A stretch of 11,095 nucleotides of DNA from Burkholderiales bacterium (GCA_903643055.1 CAHJWV010000018.1:1-11095); one strand, 5' to 3'. Shown: positions 1-7,071, counted from the first letter of the stretch. Numbers and translations: made by a program. The notes: generated from the letters alone by a model not told the origin.

Positions 1-1
1 G

Positions 2-25
2 ATGCGGCTGGAGCGCAAGCCCTGA
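2..25 (+). CDS. possible C-terminal tail of a plus-strand gene entering from the left
   Basis: One plus frame reads MRLERKP and then a TGA at 23-25, and it is open to the left edge. Seven codons cannot identify a family. The reason to list it is position: the stop lies in the left arm of an inverted repeat whose right arm holds the stop of the convergent ExoIII gene, as expected for two converging genes sharing a terminator. The methionine at base 2 is treated as internal. The tail could be chance, because the other two plus frames are also open over this short stretch. Confidence 0.3.
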   Translation: MRLERKP

Positions 26-67
26 GCGGGCCGCACTTCAGCCATCTCGGTTCTCCGCCCGCTCAGG
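21..67. terminator. inverted repeat at the convergent gene ends, possible bidirectional terminator
   Basis: The arms CCTGAGCGGGC (21-31) and GCCCGCTCAGG (57-67) are perfect reverse complements over 11 bp, with a 25-base loop. Read on either strand, the arm begins CCTGA, so the TGA of the ExoIII gene (65-63, minus) and the TGA of the possible incoming plus gene (23-25) occupy equivalent positions. There is no T-run on either side, so intrinsic termination is not certain. It may act as an mRNA 3'-end stabiliser instead. Confidence 0.45.
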
Positions 68-845
68 CCTCGCTCAGCTCCACCCAGGCAGGCGCATGGT
101 CGCTGGCCTTCTCGCGACCACGGGTTTCGCGGTCGACATTCGCGTCTTTCAGACGCGGCGCGAGTTGCGGCGACAGCAGCAGGTGGTCGATGCGAAAGCC
201 GGCGTTGCGCGGCCAGCGGTTGCGCATGTAATCCCAGAAGGTGTACATCGGCTCGGTCGGGTGACGGGTGCGGATTGAATCGGTCCAGCCCTGTTCCAGC
301 AAGCGGAAATAAGCCTCACGGCTTTGCGGCTGCACCAGCGCATCTTTCTTCCATGACGTCGGCGAATAGATGTCGGCCAGGCCATCGGTCGGGATCACGT
401 TGTAGTCGCCCGCCAGCACCGCCGGCCGGCCCTCTTTCAACAGTTCATCGGCATGGGCGATCAGCCGCTCGAACCAGGCCAGTTTGTAGTCGAACTTCGG
501 GCCGGGCTGCGGGTTGCCGTTCGGCAGATAAAGACAGCCAATCACGATGCCGTTGACCTCGGCCTCGATATAGCGGCTGTGGGTGTCCTCGGGGTCGCCC
601 GGCAGGCCGCGGCGGCGCTCCACCGGGTCGGCGCCACGTGCCAGGATGGCCACGCCGTTGTACGACTTCTGGCCGTGCCAGATCGCGCCATAGCCGGCTT
701 CGCGCAAGGCCTCGTGCGGGAAGTTCGAATCGACGGTCTTGAGCTCCTGCAGACAGGCCACATCGGGGGCCGTCTCCTTCAGCCATTCGAGAAGGCGCGG
801 CAGGCGGGCACCGATGCTGTTGACATTGAACGTGGCGATCTTCAT
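63..845 (-). CDS. xth: exodeoxyribonuclease III (AP endonuclease, EEP superfamily)
   Basis: This is a cytosolic base-excision repair enzyme that cleaves 5' to abasic sites, removes 3' blocking groups and degrades one strand of duplex DNA 3' to 5'. The 260-residue product matches the family (E. coli ExoIII has 268). Visible active-site elements are N7 (TFNVNS), metal-binding E34 (LQELK), D147 and N149 (GDYN), D220 (RIDHLL) and D249-H250 (SDHAP). I chose the ATG at 845 because the protein then begins MKIATFNVNS, the usual family start; a longer frame reaches base 896 but adds residues not seen in the family. The Shine-Dalgarno signal is weak (GGA four bases before the ATG). The gene lies 69 bases downstream of the hypothetical gene on the same strand, so it could be the last gene of that transcript or have its own promoter. 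Confidence 0.96.
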   Translation of the reverse strand: MKIATFNVNSIGARLPRLLEWLKETAPDVACLQELKTVDSNFPHEALREAGYGAIWHGQKSYNGVAILARGADPVERRRGLPGDPEDTHSRYIEAEVNGIVIGCLYLPNGNPQPGPKFDYKLAWFERLIAHADELLKEGRPAVLAGDYNVIPTDGLADIYSPTSWKKDALVQPQSREAYFRLLEQGWTDSIRTRHPTEPMYTFWDYMRNRWPRNAGFRIDHLLLSPQLAPRLKDANVDRETRGREKASDHAPAWVELSEA

Positions 846-914
846 GGCTTCCATCGTGGCTGCAAATAAGGCCTGCATTCTGACCGCCGCGTTCAAGGCC
901 TGCGCAAGGTGGCC

Positions 915-1472
915 TTACAAAGCCGTGGAGGTCATTGTCAGCGCCGCCTCAACCTCCTCGCCATCGGAGCCGTTCTTGCCGACACCCGCCCGCGGAGCCA
1001 GCGCCACCAGGCGTTTGTGACACAGAGCCTGCCAAGCGCTGCCGCCATAAGCTGCAACGAGGTTCCTGCCCACGGGCTGCCAGGCCGCATCGTCCAGGGG
1101 CACGCCCAGCGCCAGCAGGTAATGCGCGTCAACGCCGACGAACTGGCGGCGATAAGGCAACAGCACCGAGTGAGGGCTCTGCACCAGAAACACCTCGGCC
1201 CTCGCGCGATCGGCAAACCAATGGCTCATGAAGTGATGGCATTCCCGCGAATGCCACAGCGTGCCCATGTCATCACCCGGCTGAGCGTGGCCGCTGAGCA
1301 CGCGCAAGGCATGCGCCCAGTTCAGAAAGCCGGCCTCACGCGCTACCAGCGTCAAGGCATCGCGCAATCGCCAGGGGCCCTTGCGGGGCGGCACGATCAA
1401 CAGCCCGCCTTTGCGCACTGCGTTCAGCCGCATCCGGGCGCGGGTCTTCAACTCGCTAACGAGCGCATTCAT
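915..1472 (-). CDS. conserved-looking protein of unknown function, coupled to the SDR gene
   Basis: The product has 185 residues, is probably soluble, and has no signal peptide or membrane segment. The start is the ATG at 1472, which overlaps the SDR stop as ATGA (1472-1469), so translation is probably coupled. Three parts can be seen: a basic N-terminal helix (1-22); a segment ending AREAGFLNW and a following helix (44-59), a pattern common in small uncharacterised proteobacterial proteins; and a His/Cys-rich stretch (H74, C78, H79, H80, H84) followed by LLPYRRQFVGVDAHYLLALG-like sequence (104-123). The His/Cys cluster could bind metal, but this is inference. Similar proteins are sometimes given a loose glyoxalase-superfamily label; I cannot confirm that from sequence alone. 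The C-terminal 25 residues are low in conserved character. Confidence 0.8.
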   Translation of the reverse strand: MNALVSELKTRARMRLNAVRKGGLLIVPPRKGPWRLRDALTLVAREAGFLNWAHALRVLSGHAQPGDDMGTLWHSRECHHFMSHWFADRARAEVFLVQSPHSVLLPYRRQFVGVDAHYLLALGVPLDDAAWQPVGRNLVAAYGGSAWQALCHKRLVALAPRAGVGKNGSDGEEVEAALTMTSTAL

Positions 1473-2365
1473 GCCGGCACTCCGAAGCGGCTGAACGGTT
1501 TGGCACCATCGCGAATGGCTTCGTGGCGGCCCTCGATCCAGGCCCAGCTTTCCGGATGCGTCACCCAATAGAACGGCGCGCCTTCATCGAGCTGCGCCAG
1601 CAGGCGCGCGGCGAACACGTCGGGTGGCTCGGCGCGCGCCATCGCCTGCCCCACATGGGCCGTGAAGGCATTCGGCTGCACTTTGGCGTTATGGGCCATG
1701 GCGGTCGTGCAACGCAGGTATTCGTCATAACGCTGCGTATTCATGACATCGGTTCTGACCATGCCAGGGCACAAGGCATGCACACTGACGCCACTGCCGC
1801 GGCTCTCGTAGTACAGGCCTTCCATCGCACTCAGCAAAGCGGCCTTGGTGGCGCGGTACGGGCCGGCGCCAGGGAAGCTCTGCAAGGCCGCGCTCGACAA
1901 GGTCGCCACCGCCTTGCCCGCGCCGGCCTGCAGATGCGGCCACCACAGGCGCAGGCTGCGCAAGGCGCCCAGCACGTTCACGTCGAACGCCCACTGCCAG
2001 GCCTCGTCACTGCAGCTCAGCACATCACCGGGCATGCCGCCCACACCGGCATTGGCGAACACATGGCTGACGGGGCATCCCACCAACGATTGCGCCAATT
2101 GCGCCATCGCCGAGGCATCGCGAACGTCGATCGCACAGGCATGCGCACGCGAATCAATGATGGAGATATCGCGATCGATGGCAATCACCTCGCTGCCGCG
2201 CGCCAGCAGCGCGTTGGTGAGCGCGAGGCCGATGCCCGAGCCCGCACCAGTGACGACCGCCCATGGCGGCGCAGTGGCGCGTGAGGTTGGAGATGAATCC
2301 TCAGACACCGAGGAGTTGGAAGAATGACGCGGTAAGGAACGCGATGAAAAAGGCAAGGCCGACAT
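1469..2365 (-). CDS. SDR family NAD(P)-dependent oxidoreductase
   Basis: This is a classical short-chain dehydrogenase/reductase on a Rossmann fold. Visible motifs are the dinucleotide loop TGAGSGIG (39-46), an aspartate at the end of strand 2 (D64, favouring NAD over NADP), the NAG motif (105-107), tetrad Asn130, Ser157, Tyr170 and Lys174 (YRATK), and PG at 200-201. The substrate cannot be read from the sequence. At 298 residues it is longer than the usual 250 because of a Ser-rich, probably disordered N-terminal extension (about 1-34) and a C-terminal tail of about 70 residues. ATG 2365 is preferred: GGAG lies five bases upstream. A GTG at 2371 is also in frame but places that GGA too close. 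Its stop overlaps the start of the downstream hypothetical gene, and it is divergent from the lipoprotein gene. Confidence 0.93.
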   Translation of the reverse strand: MSALPFSSRSLPRHSSNSSVSEDSSPTSRATAPPWAVVTGAGSGIGLALTNALLARGSEVIAIDRDISIIDSRAHACAIDVRDASAMAQLAQSLVGCPVSHVFANAGVGGMPGDVLSCSDEAWQWAFDVNVLGALRSLRLWWPHLQAGAGKAVATLSSAALQSFPGAGPYRATKAALLSAMEGLYYESRGSGVSVHALCPGMVRTDVMNTQRYDEYLRCTTAMAHNAKVQPNAFTAHVGQAMARAEPPDVFAARLLAQLDEGAPFYWVTHPESWAWIEGRHEAIRDGAKPFSRFGVPA

Positions 2366-2486
2366 GGGCACTCCAGTTCGTTGAAGGCCATTCCCGCGAT
2401 GGCCAACGAAAGCTGTGAGTTGTCAGCGTCAAGACGTCGCCAGGACATCTGTGAAGTGAGCGAGGGTGAGAGCCTCTTGTGCGGGT

Positions 2487-2504
2487 AAGCGCTCCTCAGC
2501 GCTT
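2487..2504. promoter_or_regulatory. inverted repeat AAGCGCT-N4-AGCGCTT, possible operator
   Basis: The arms are perfect over 7 bp with a CCTC spacer, and each arm contains the self-complementary hexamer AGCGCT. An overlapping alternative dyad, CCTCA-N5-TGAGG, spans 2494-2508. The repeat lies about 120 bases upstream of the SDR start, between divergent genes, so it is not at a gene end. This favours protein binding over termination. The regulator is not in the window. Confidence 0.35.
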
Positions 2505-2544
2505 GAGGGCGGCAGTGTAGCCAACGTTCGCCTCGGCACCTGAA

Positions 2545-2568
2545 GCGTGTTGGAACATAACAACACGC
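2545..2568. promoter_or_regulatory. inverted repeat GCGTGTTG-N8-CAACACGC, possible operator
   Basis: Perfect 8-bp arms flank an AT-rich 8-base spacer (GAACATAA), a 24-bp dyad of the size bound by dimeric helix-turn-helix repressors. There is no T-run after it on either strand. It sits about 180 bases from the SDR start and 149 bases from the lipoprotein start, so it could serve either gene. A second, partly overlapping dyad GTTGG (2549-2553) and CCAAC (2568-2572) is also present. Confidence 0.45.
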
Positions 2569-2716
2569 CAACCACCACCTCCAGGCCGATCCGCAGGTGA
2601 ACTCAGGTGCAGCCTCCCCATTTATTTATGCATTCTTATAACAAGTTAGGTTAAGTCTCTTCAGCCTATCTACCCGATGCTACGATTTGAGACGACATCA
2701 AAAACGGGAGCCAGAT

Positions 2717-4396
2717 ATGCGAGATAACGCCACCAACGACCGCCATCGGCCCACCTGGCTTTCAGCGACTTTCATTGCTTTCGCGCCACTGCTGGGCGCG
2801 GCGCTGTTGAGCGCATGCGGCGGTGGCGATGACGGTCCGCAGGCCTCGCCACCACCTGCGCCTCTGGCTCCCGTTGCCGACATCAGCCTGACGGGCAAAG
2901 TCATGAATGGCTATCTGTCAGGCGCCACCGTCTGCATCGACGAAAACGCCAACATGAACTGCGATGCGGGTGAACTCTCTGCGCAGACCAATGCCCAGGG
3001 CGACTACCGCCTCGTGATCGACCCGAACATGCAAGCTGCGCTGGACCTGGCTTCCCAACAAGCCCTCAGGCCCTTGATCGCCCAAGTGCCTGCAGAAGCG
3101 ATCGATGGCGCGACAGGCCAGGCCGTCGGCAGCCGCCGTGTGCTGCTGACACGCCCGTACTCAGCGTCGGTGCAGTCTTATCTGTTCACGCCCTTGCGCA
3201 CGCGCGCCGAGCAGATCATCAAGGCCGGCGTGGGCCGCACCGATGCGGAAGCGGTTGTCCGACGGGACGCTCATCTCGATGCCTTGTCCCTGGACGACGA
3301 CTACATCGCAGCGGCATCCGGGCCTCACGCGGCTGAAGCCCGCGCAGCAGCAGCTCAGGCGAAGTCTTGGTTCGACGGCCAGACCCTCGAATGGGCCGAT
3401 CTGTTCCAAAACCCCAAGCCCGACTACTGGGAGGCTCGAACCTATTTCGATGGCAGCTATCTGTTTTCCTCCAACGCGCTGCCCGCTGAGCCCTCCACAC
3501 CCGACAGCTATACCGTCATTCAAGCGTTGCTGTACAACGGCGGATTTCGCGGCCAAGACTTCAACATCACCAAACGCTGGCAAATCTCTGCCAAAGAGGC
3601 CGATGTCTTTCATCGGGTGAATGCAAACGATGATTTGACGCCCGACTTTCTGGATGCTGAACGTGGCTGGCAGCTTGGAGAGAATGCCTCTTTTGTGAAT
3701 GATCATGGCCGCGTGCTGGAGGTGCGCTACGGCATGGACGTTGCCGCCGAGCTGCGCAACGTGGTCGACCTGCGCGGGCAAGAACTGAACCGGCAATACA
3801 TTCAATCGAGCGAACCCTTCCTGCCGGAGCCTGCGCCATCAGACAACACCTCACCTTCGCAGCGTTATCCATGGGGCGCCAAACTCTTTCCGAAGCTTGC
3901 CAAGGTTCAGCTGCGTGGTGGAGCGTATGCCCGTTTGCAGGCGGAACAACAGGTCGATGGAACAGCGCTGAACTCCCTCACGGAGTTCACAAGCTACTAC
4001 GGCGTGGCGGCCGATGGCACACGCCACTGGCGCCAAGTCAGCAGCAGTGACAACCCGGCCGGCGCATCAGCAATCGAACTGAGTTTCGACAGCCCCACCG
4101 CCGTCAGCTTGCGCGACGGGCAATCGTTCGCCGACCTGGGCCATGCCGACGTGGGCTTTGAAACCTACGGCGGGCAACAGTTGCTGGTGGTGAGCATCCC
4201 GGACGGTGTCAACGTCGATGACGCTCAGGCATCACGCCGCAAGCTCTACTTCGCCGCACACGATGGCGTGCGGGAATTGGTCTTCGTCGAGATCGGTCAA
4301 GTCACGACGGCAGAAAACATGCGGTACCTGAACCGGCTTGCCGCGGATTCGATCGCGCAACTGCTCCATCTGCCAGCACTGCCGTTGCGGTATTGA
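2717..4396 (+). CDS. large predicted lipoprotein of unknown function
   Basis: The product has 559 residues. ATG 2717 is chosen because GGGAG lies six bases upstream and because it gives a proper lipoprotein signal: basic N-terminus, hydrophobic core (about 15-31) and lipobox LSAC with lipidated Cys34. Gly-Gly-Gly-Asp-Asp follows the Cys; Asp is not at +2, so outer-membrane sorting is likely. A Pro/Ala linker (about 42-55) leads to a short beta-domain (57-100) containing an Asp/Asn-rich loop (D75, N77, N79, N81, D83, E86) that resembles SdrD/dockerin-type calcium loops, flanked by C73 and C82, which could form a disulfide. The remaining 450 residues show no family I recognise: an Ala-rich helical part (about 190-225), then aromatic, beta-rich sequence to the C-terminus. 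It is a single gene ending five bases before a strong hairpin. Confidence 0.88.
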   Translation: MRDNATNDRHRPTWLSATFIAFAPLLGAALLSACGGGDDGPQASPPPAPLAPVADISLTGKVMNGYLSGATVCIDENANMNCDAGELSAQTNAQGDYRLVIDPNMQAALDLASQQALRPLIAQVPAEAIDGATGQAVGSRRVLLTRPYSASVQSYLFTPLRTRAEQIIKAGVGRTDAEAVVRRDAHLDALSLDDDYIAAASGPHAAEARAAAAQAKSWFDGQTLEWADLFQNPKPDYWEARTYFDGSYLFSSNALPAEPSTPDSYTVIQALLYNGGFRGQDFNITKRWQISAKEADVFHRVNANDDLTPDFLDAERGWQLGENASFVNDHGRVLEVRYGMDVAAELRNVVDLRGQELNRQYIQSSEPFLPEPAPSDNTSPSQRYPWGAKLFPKLAKVQLRGGAYARLQAEQQVDGTALNSLTEFTSYYGVAADGTRHWRQVSSSDNPAGASAIELSFDSPTAVSLRDGQSFADLGHADVGFETYGGQQLLVVSIPDGVNVDDAQASRRKLYFAAHDGVRELVFVEIGQVTTAENMRYLNRLAADSIAQLLHLPALPLRY

Positions 4397-4400
4397 GCCT

Positions 4401-4426
4401 GCTGCGGGCTGATGGCAGCCCGCAGC
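4401..4426 (+). terminator. hairpin terminator after the lipoprotein gene
   Basis: GCTGCGGGCTG (4401-4411) and CAGCCCGCAGC (4416-4426) pair perfectly over 11 bp around an ATGG tetraloop. The hairpin starts five bases after the lipoprotein stop and is followed by GCTTTC, so the T-run is short. Stem strength and position make it a convincing intrinsic terminator. It isolates the lipoprotein gene from the dehydrogenase pair. Confidence 0.8.
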
Positions 4427-4515
4427 GCTTTCAACAGGCATCGCGCCGGTGACAAGGCCTTCCCCGCGTTCATGCTAGAAAGCCGCCTGGCCCGACAGGG
4501 CACCAGGAGACCAGA

Positions 4516-5703
4516 ATGGATTTGAGTTTCACCCCCGAAGAACAGGCCTTTCGCGCCGAGGTGCGTGAATGGGTCGCAGCGAACTTGCCACGCTCGTTGG
4601 CCGATAAGGTTCACGCCGCCAAGCGCCTGACGCGTGACGACTTCCAGAGCTGGGCCAAGATCCTCGGCAAGAAGGGCTGGCTGGGTTGGGGCTGGCCCAA
4701 AGAGTTCGGCGGGCCGGGCTGGAATGCCGTGCAGCGCCATCTGTTCGAAGAAGAATGCGTGACGGCCGGTGCACCGCGCGTGCTGGCGTTCGGGCCGGTG
4801 ATGGTGGCGCCAGTGATCATGGCCTTCGGCAGCGCAGAACAGCAACGGCGTTTTTTGCCTGGCATCGCAAGCGGTGAAGTCTGGTGGAGCCAGGGCTACA
4901 GCGAGCCCGGCGCGGGGTCAGACCTGGCTTCGCTGAAGACGCGCGCTGACCGCAAAGGCGACTACTACCTCGTCAACGGCCAGAAGACCTGGACCACGCT
5001 CGCCCAATTCGGCGACTGGATTTTCTGCCTGGTGCGCACCAGCCATGAAGGCAAGCCGCAAGCCGGCATCAGCTTTTTGCTGATCGACATGAAAAGCCCT
5101 GGCGTCACGGTGCGGCCCATCGTGATGCTCGATGGTGAAGCCGAAGTCAACGAGGTGTTCTTCGACAACGTCGAGGTGCCGGTCGATCAGCTGATCGGCC
5201 AGGAGAACCAGGGCTGGACTTACGCCAAGCACCTGCTGTCGCATGAGCGCACCAGCATCGCCGATGTCAACCGCAGCAAGCGCGAGTTCGGCCGGCTCAA
5301 GCGCATTGCCCAGCTCGAAGGCGTGTACGACGACCCGCGCTTTCGCGACGAGATCGCCAAGCTCGAAGTCGATGTGATCGCACTCGAGATGATGGTGCTG
5401 CGCGTGCTCAGTGCCGAGAACGGCAAAAGCGGCAGCCGGCAATCGCTCGACGTGGCCGGCCTGCTGAAGATTCGCGGCAGCGAGATCCAGCAGCGTTACA
5501 CCGAGCTGATGATGCAGGCGGCCGGGCCATTCAGCCTGCCGCTCATCCACGAAGCCATGGCGGCCGGCTGGCAAGGCGAGTATGTGGGGGCAGCCCACAG
5601 CGCGTCGCTGGCGTCCGATTACTTCAACACCCGCAAGACCACCATCTACGGCGGCAGCAACGAAGTGCAGCGCAACATCATTGCGCAGACCGTGCTCGGC
5701 TGA
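4516..5703 (+). CDS. acyl-CoA dehydrogenase, PimC-like large subunit
   Basis: This FAD flavoenzyme introduces the alpha,beta double bond into an acyl-CoA in beta-oxidation. The 395-residue sequence closely follows the large subunit of pimeloyl-CoA dehydrogenase (PimC of Rhodopseudomonas palustris) as I remember it. Visible elements are the signature SEPGAGSD (129-136), QKTWTT (156-161), VNEVFFDNVEVP (211-222) and the C-terminal YGGSNEVQRNI (378-388). The medium-chain-type catalytic Glu (YEGT motif) is Gly here. E244 in HERTS sits where isovaleryl- and long-chain acyl-CoA dehydrogenases carry their catalytic Glu, so it is the likely base. The start has AGGAGA five bases upstream. The 89 bases before it hold a possible extended -10 (TGCTAGAAA, 4473-4481) without a clear -35. 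The partner gene follows after 42 bases. Natural substrate (dicarboxylic, aromatic-derived or other) is not shown. Confidence 0.93.
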   Translation: MDLSFTPEEQAFRAEVREWVAANLPRSLADKVHAAKRLTRDDFQSWAKILGKKGWLGWGWPKEFGGPGWNAVQRHLFEEECVTAGAPRVLAFGPVMVAPVIMAFGSAEQQRRFLPGIASGEVWWSQGYSEPGAGSDLASLKTRADRKGDYYLVNGQKTWTTLAQFGDWIFCLVRTSHEGKPQAGISFLLIDMKSPGVTVRPIVMLDGEAEVNEVFFDNVEVPVDQLIGQENQGWTYAKHLLSHERTSIADVNRSKREFGRLKRIAQLEGVYDDPRFRDEIAKLEVDVIALEMMVLRVLSAENGKSGSRQSLDVAGLLKIRGSEIQQRYTELMMQAAGPFSLPLIHEAMAAGWQGEYVGAAHSASLASDYFNTRKTTIYGGSNEVQRNIIAQTVLG

Positions 5704-5745
5704 GCCGCACCGTCCCACTCGCAGGTTCCGCACAAGGACAACACC

Positions 5746-6888
5746 ATGGACTTCGATTTTTCAGACGACCAGGACATGCTGCGCGACTCAGTGCGCAAAT
5801 GGGTCGACAAAGGCTATGACTTCACGCGCCGCCAACGCATCGTCAAGGCAGGCGGCTTCAACCGGGACGCGTGGCGCGAGATGGCCGAACTCGGATTGAC
5901 CGGCTTGGCCGTGCCCGAAGCGCACGGCGGCATGGGCTTCGGGCCGGTCGATGCGATGGTCGTGATGGAAGAGCTGGGCCGCGGCCTGGTGCTGGAGCCC
6001 TATGCGCAAGGCGCGTTGATCGCGGCCGGCGTGTTGTCGACCAACGCGCCCGAGGCGGTGCAGCAAAGCTTTCTGCCGCGCATCGCATCAGGCGATGTGC
6101 TCGTCGTGCTGGCCCATCAGGAGCGCGCCGCCCGCTATCGCCTGCAACACGTGACCACCACCGCGACGCAGGCCAGTGCCGCCTGGTTGATCACCGGCAG
6201 CAAGAGCATCGTGCCGGCGGGCGATCAGGCCGATGCGTTCATCGTGCCGGCGCGGGTGTCGGGTGCGGTTGACGACCCGTCAGGCATTGCGCTGCTGCTG
6301 GTCGAGCGCCGCGCCCAAGGTGTCGTGACGCGCGCCTATGGCACGCAGGATGGCAGCCGCGCAGCGGAAGTCAGCTTCGCCAACACGCCCGCAACCTTGC
6401 TGGCGCTGCCCGGCGCCGGCTTTGCAGCGCTGGAACAGGCCGTAGACATCGGCATTGCCGCGCTGTGCGCCGAAGCCGTTGGCGCGATGGACAGGCTGGT
6501 GGCCTTGACCGTCGACTACATGAACACGCGCAAGCAGTTCGGCGTGGCCATCGCCAGCTTCCAGGCACTGCGCCACCGCATGGCCGATGTGAAGATGCAG
6601 CTGGAACTGGCGCGCTCAATGAGTTACTTCGCCAGCCTCAAACTCCATGAGCCGGCCGAGGCCCGCCGCCGCGCGCTGGCGCAAGCCAAGTACCACCTGT
6701 GTCAATCGATGCGCTTCGTCGGCCAGCAATGCCTGCAGCTGCATGGCGGCATCGGCGTGACCGACGAATACATCGGCAGCCACTACTTCAAGCGCCTGAC
6801 GGTGCTGGAGATGAGCTTTGGCGATTCGCTGCATCAGCTCGGCGAGATCTCGGCGCGAATGACGGCGACGGCGAGCGTGTACGAATAG
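5746..6888 (+). CDS. acyl-CoA dehydrogenase, PimD-like small subunit
   Basis: The 380-residue product follows the pimeloyl-CoA dehydrogenase small-subunit pattern: MDFDFSDDQ start, YMNTRKQFGV (259-267, the FAD-contacting RxQFG region), a QLHGGIGVTDEY motif (331-342) and HYFKRLT (346-352). Where ordinary acyl-CoA dehydrogenases have the YEGT catalytic region it reads FGDSLHQL (358-365). At the isovaleryl-type position there is Gly (about 236). Both usual catalytic glutamates are therefore missing, and the signature 1 region (about 120-135) is also degenerate. It probably contributes structure and FAD binding to a heteromer with the upstream subunit. The start is supported by AAGGA seven bases before the ATG. 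The 42-base gap indicates one transcript. Confidence 0.92.
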   Translation: MDFDFSDDQDMLRDSVRKWVDKGYDFTRRQRIVKAGGFNRDAWREMAELGLTGLAVPEAHGGMGFGPVDAMVVMEELGRGLVLEPYAQGALIAAGVLSTNAPEAVQQSFLPRIASGDVLVVLAHQERAARYRLQHVTTTATQASAAWLITGSKSIVPAGDQADAFIVPARVSGAVDDPSGIALLLVERRAQGVVTRAYGTQDGSRAAEVSFANTPATLLALPGAGFAALEQAVDIGIAALCAEAVGAMDRLVALTVDYMNTRKQFGVAIASFQALRHRMADVKMQLELARSMSYFASLKLHEPAEARRRALAQAKYHLCQSMRFVGQQCLQLHGGIGVTDEYIGSHYFKRLTVLEMSFGDSLHQLGEISARMTATASVYE

Positions 6889-6956
6889 GGTTCGTGGCGG
6901 ATTGCTTGGCGCTACCTCACCCGATTCAAGCCCGTGCTCGGGATCGGATAGATCAG

Positions 6957-7000
6957 GCGGACAGAGCGGACAAGGCGAGCGGACAAAGCGGATGAAGCGG
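6957..7000. repeat. short tandem repeat of a GCGGAYRRR nonamer
   Basis: Successive units are GCGGACAGA, GCGGACAAG, a GCGA interruption, GCGGACAAA, GCGGATGAA, and a partial GCGG. It lies in the noncoding gap between the dehydrogenase pair and the peptidase gene. It is too short for a CRISPR array. It may be slippage-generated sequence or a cluster of binding sites. Confidence 0.6.
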
Positions 7001-7071
7001 CGCCGCCCTCCCCGGGCCGCCGATGCTTGCTAACGTGATTGATCAACGCAAGGCTTGAGGGCCGGGGCCGC

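Larger units (their letters stand above)
2366..2716. other. divergent intergenic region between the SDR and lipoprotein genes
   Basis: About 350 bases with no supportable gene; it must hold the promoters of both flanking genes. The SDR-proximal half is GC-rich and carries two inverted repeats, listed separately. CAGGTG occurs at 2594-2599 and 2604-2609, one helical turn apart, and inverted (CACCTG) at 2537-2542. The stretch 2619-2660 is markedly AT-rich (TTTATTTATG, TTATAAC) and is the best place for the lipoprotein promoter. A TATAAC at 2637-2642 could be a -10 box, but I see no matching -35. Confidence 0.7.

Noticed and set aside
846..896. Longer N-terminus for ExoIII beginning at 896
   Set aside because: The added 17 residues are absent from the family, which starts at MKIATFNVNS.
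1523..2284. 253-codon plus-strand open frame antisense to the SDR gene
   Set aside because: Arg/His/Ala-rich translation without motifs; the minus frame has the full SDR motif set.
2366..2371. GTG at 2371 as the SDR start
   Set aside because: GGA would lie only three bases from this start, whereas ATG 2365 has GGAG at a normal five-base spacing.
4918..5733. 271-codon minus-strand open frame antisense to the first acyl-CoA dehydrogenase
   Set aside because: No recognisable domain and no ribosome-binding site; the plus frame is a clear acyl-CoA dehydrogenase.
6957..7000. Possible CRISPR array
   Set aside because: Units of 9 bases in direct tandem without spacers do not fit a CRISPR repeat-spacer structure.
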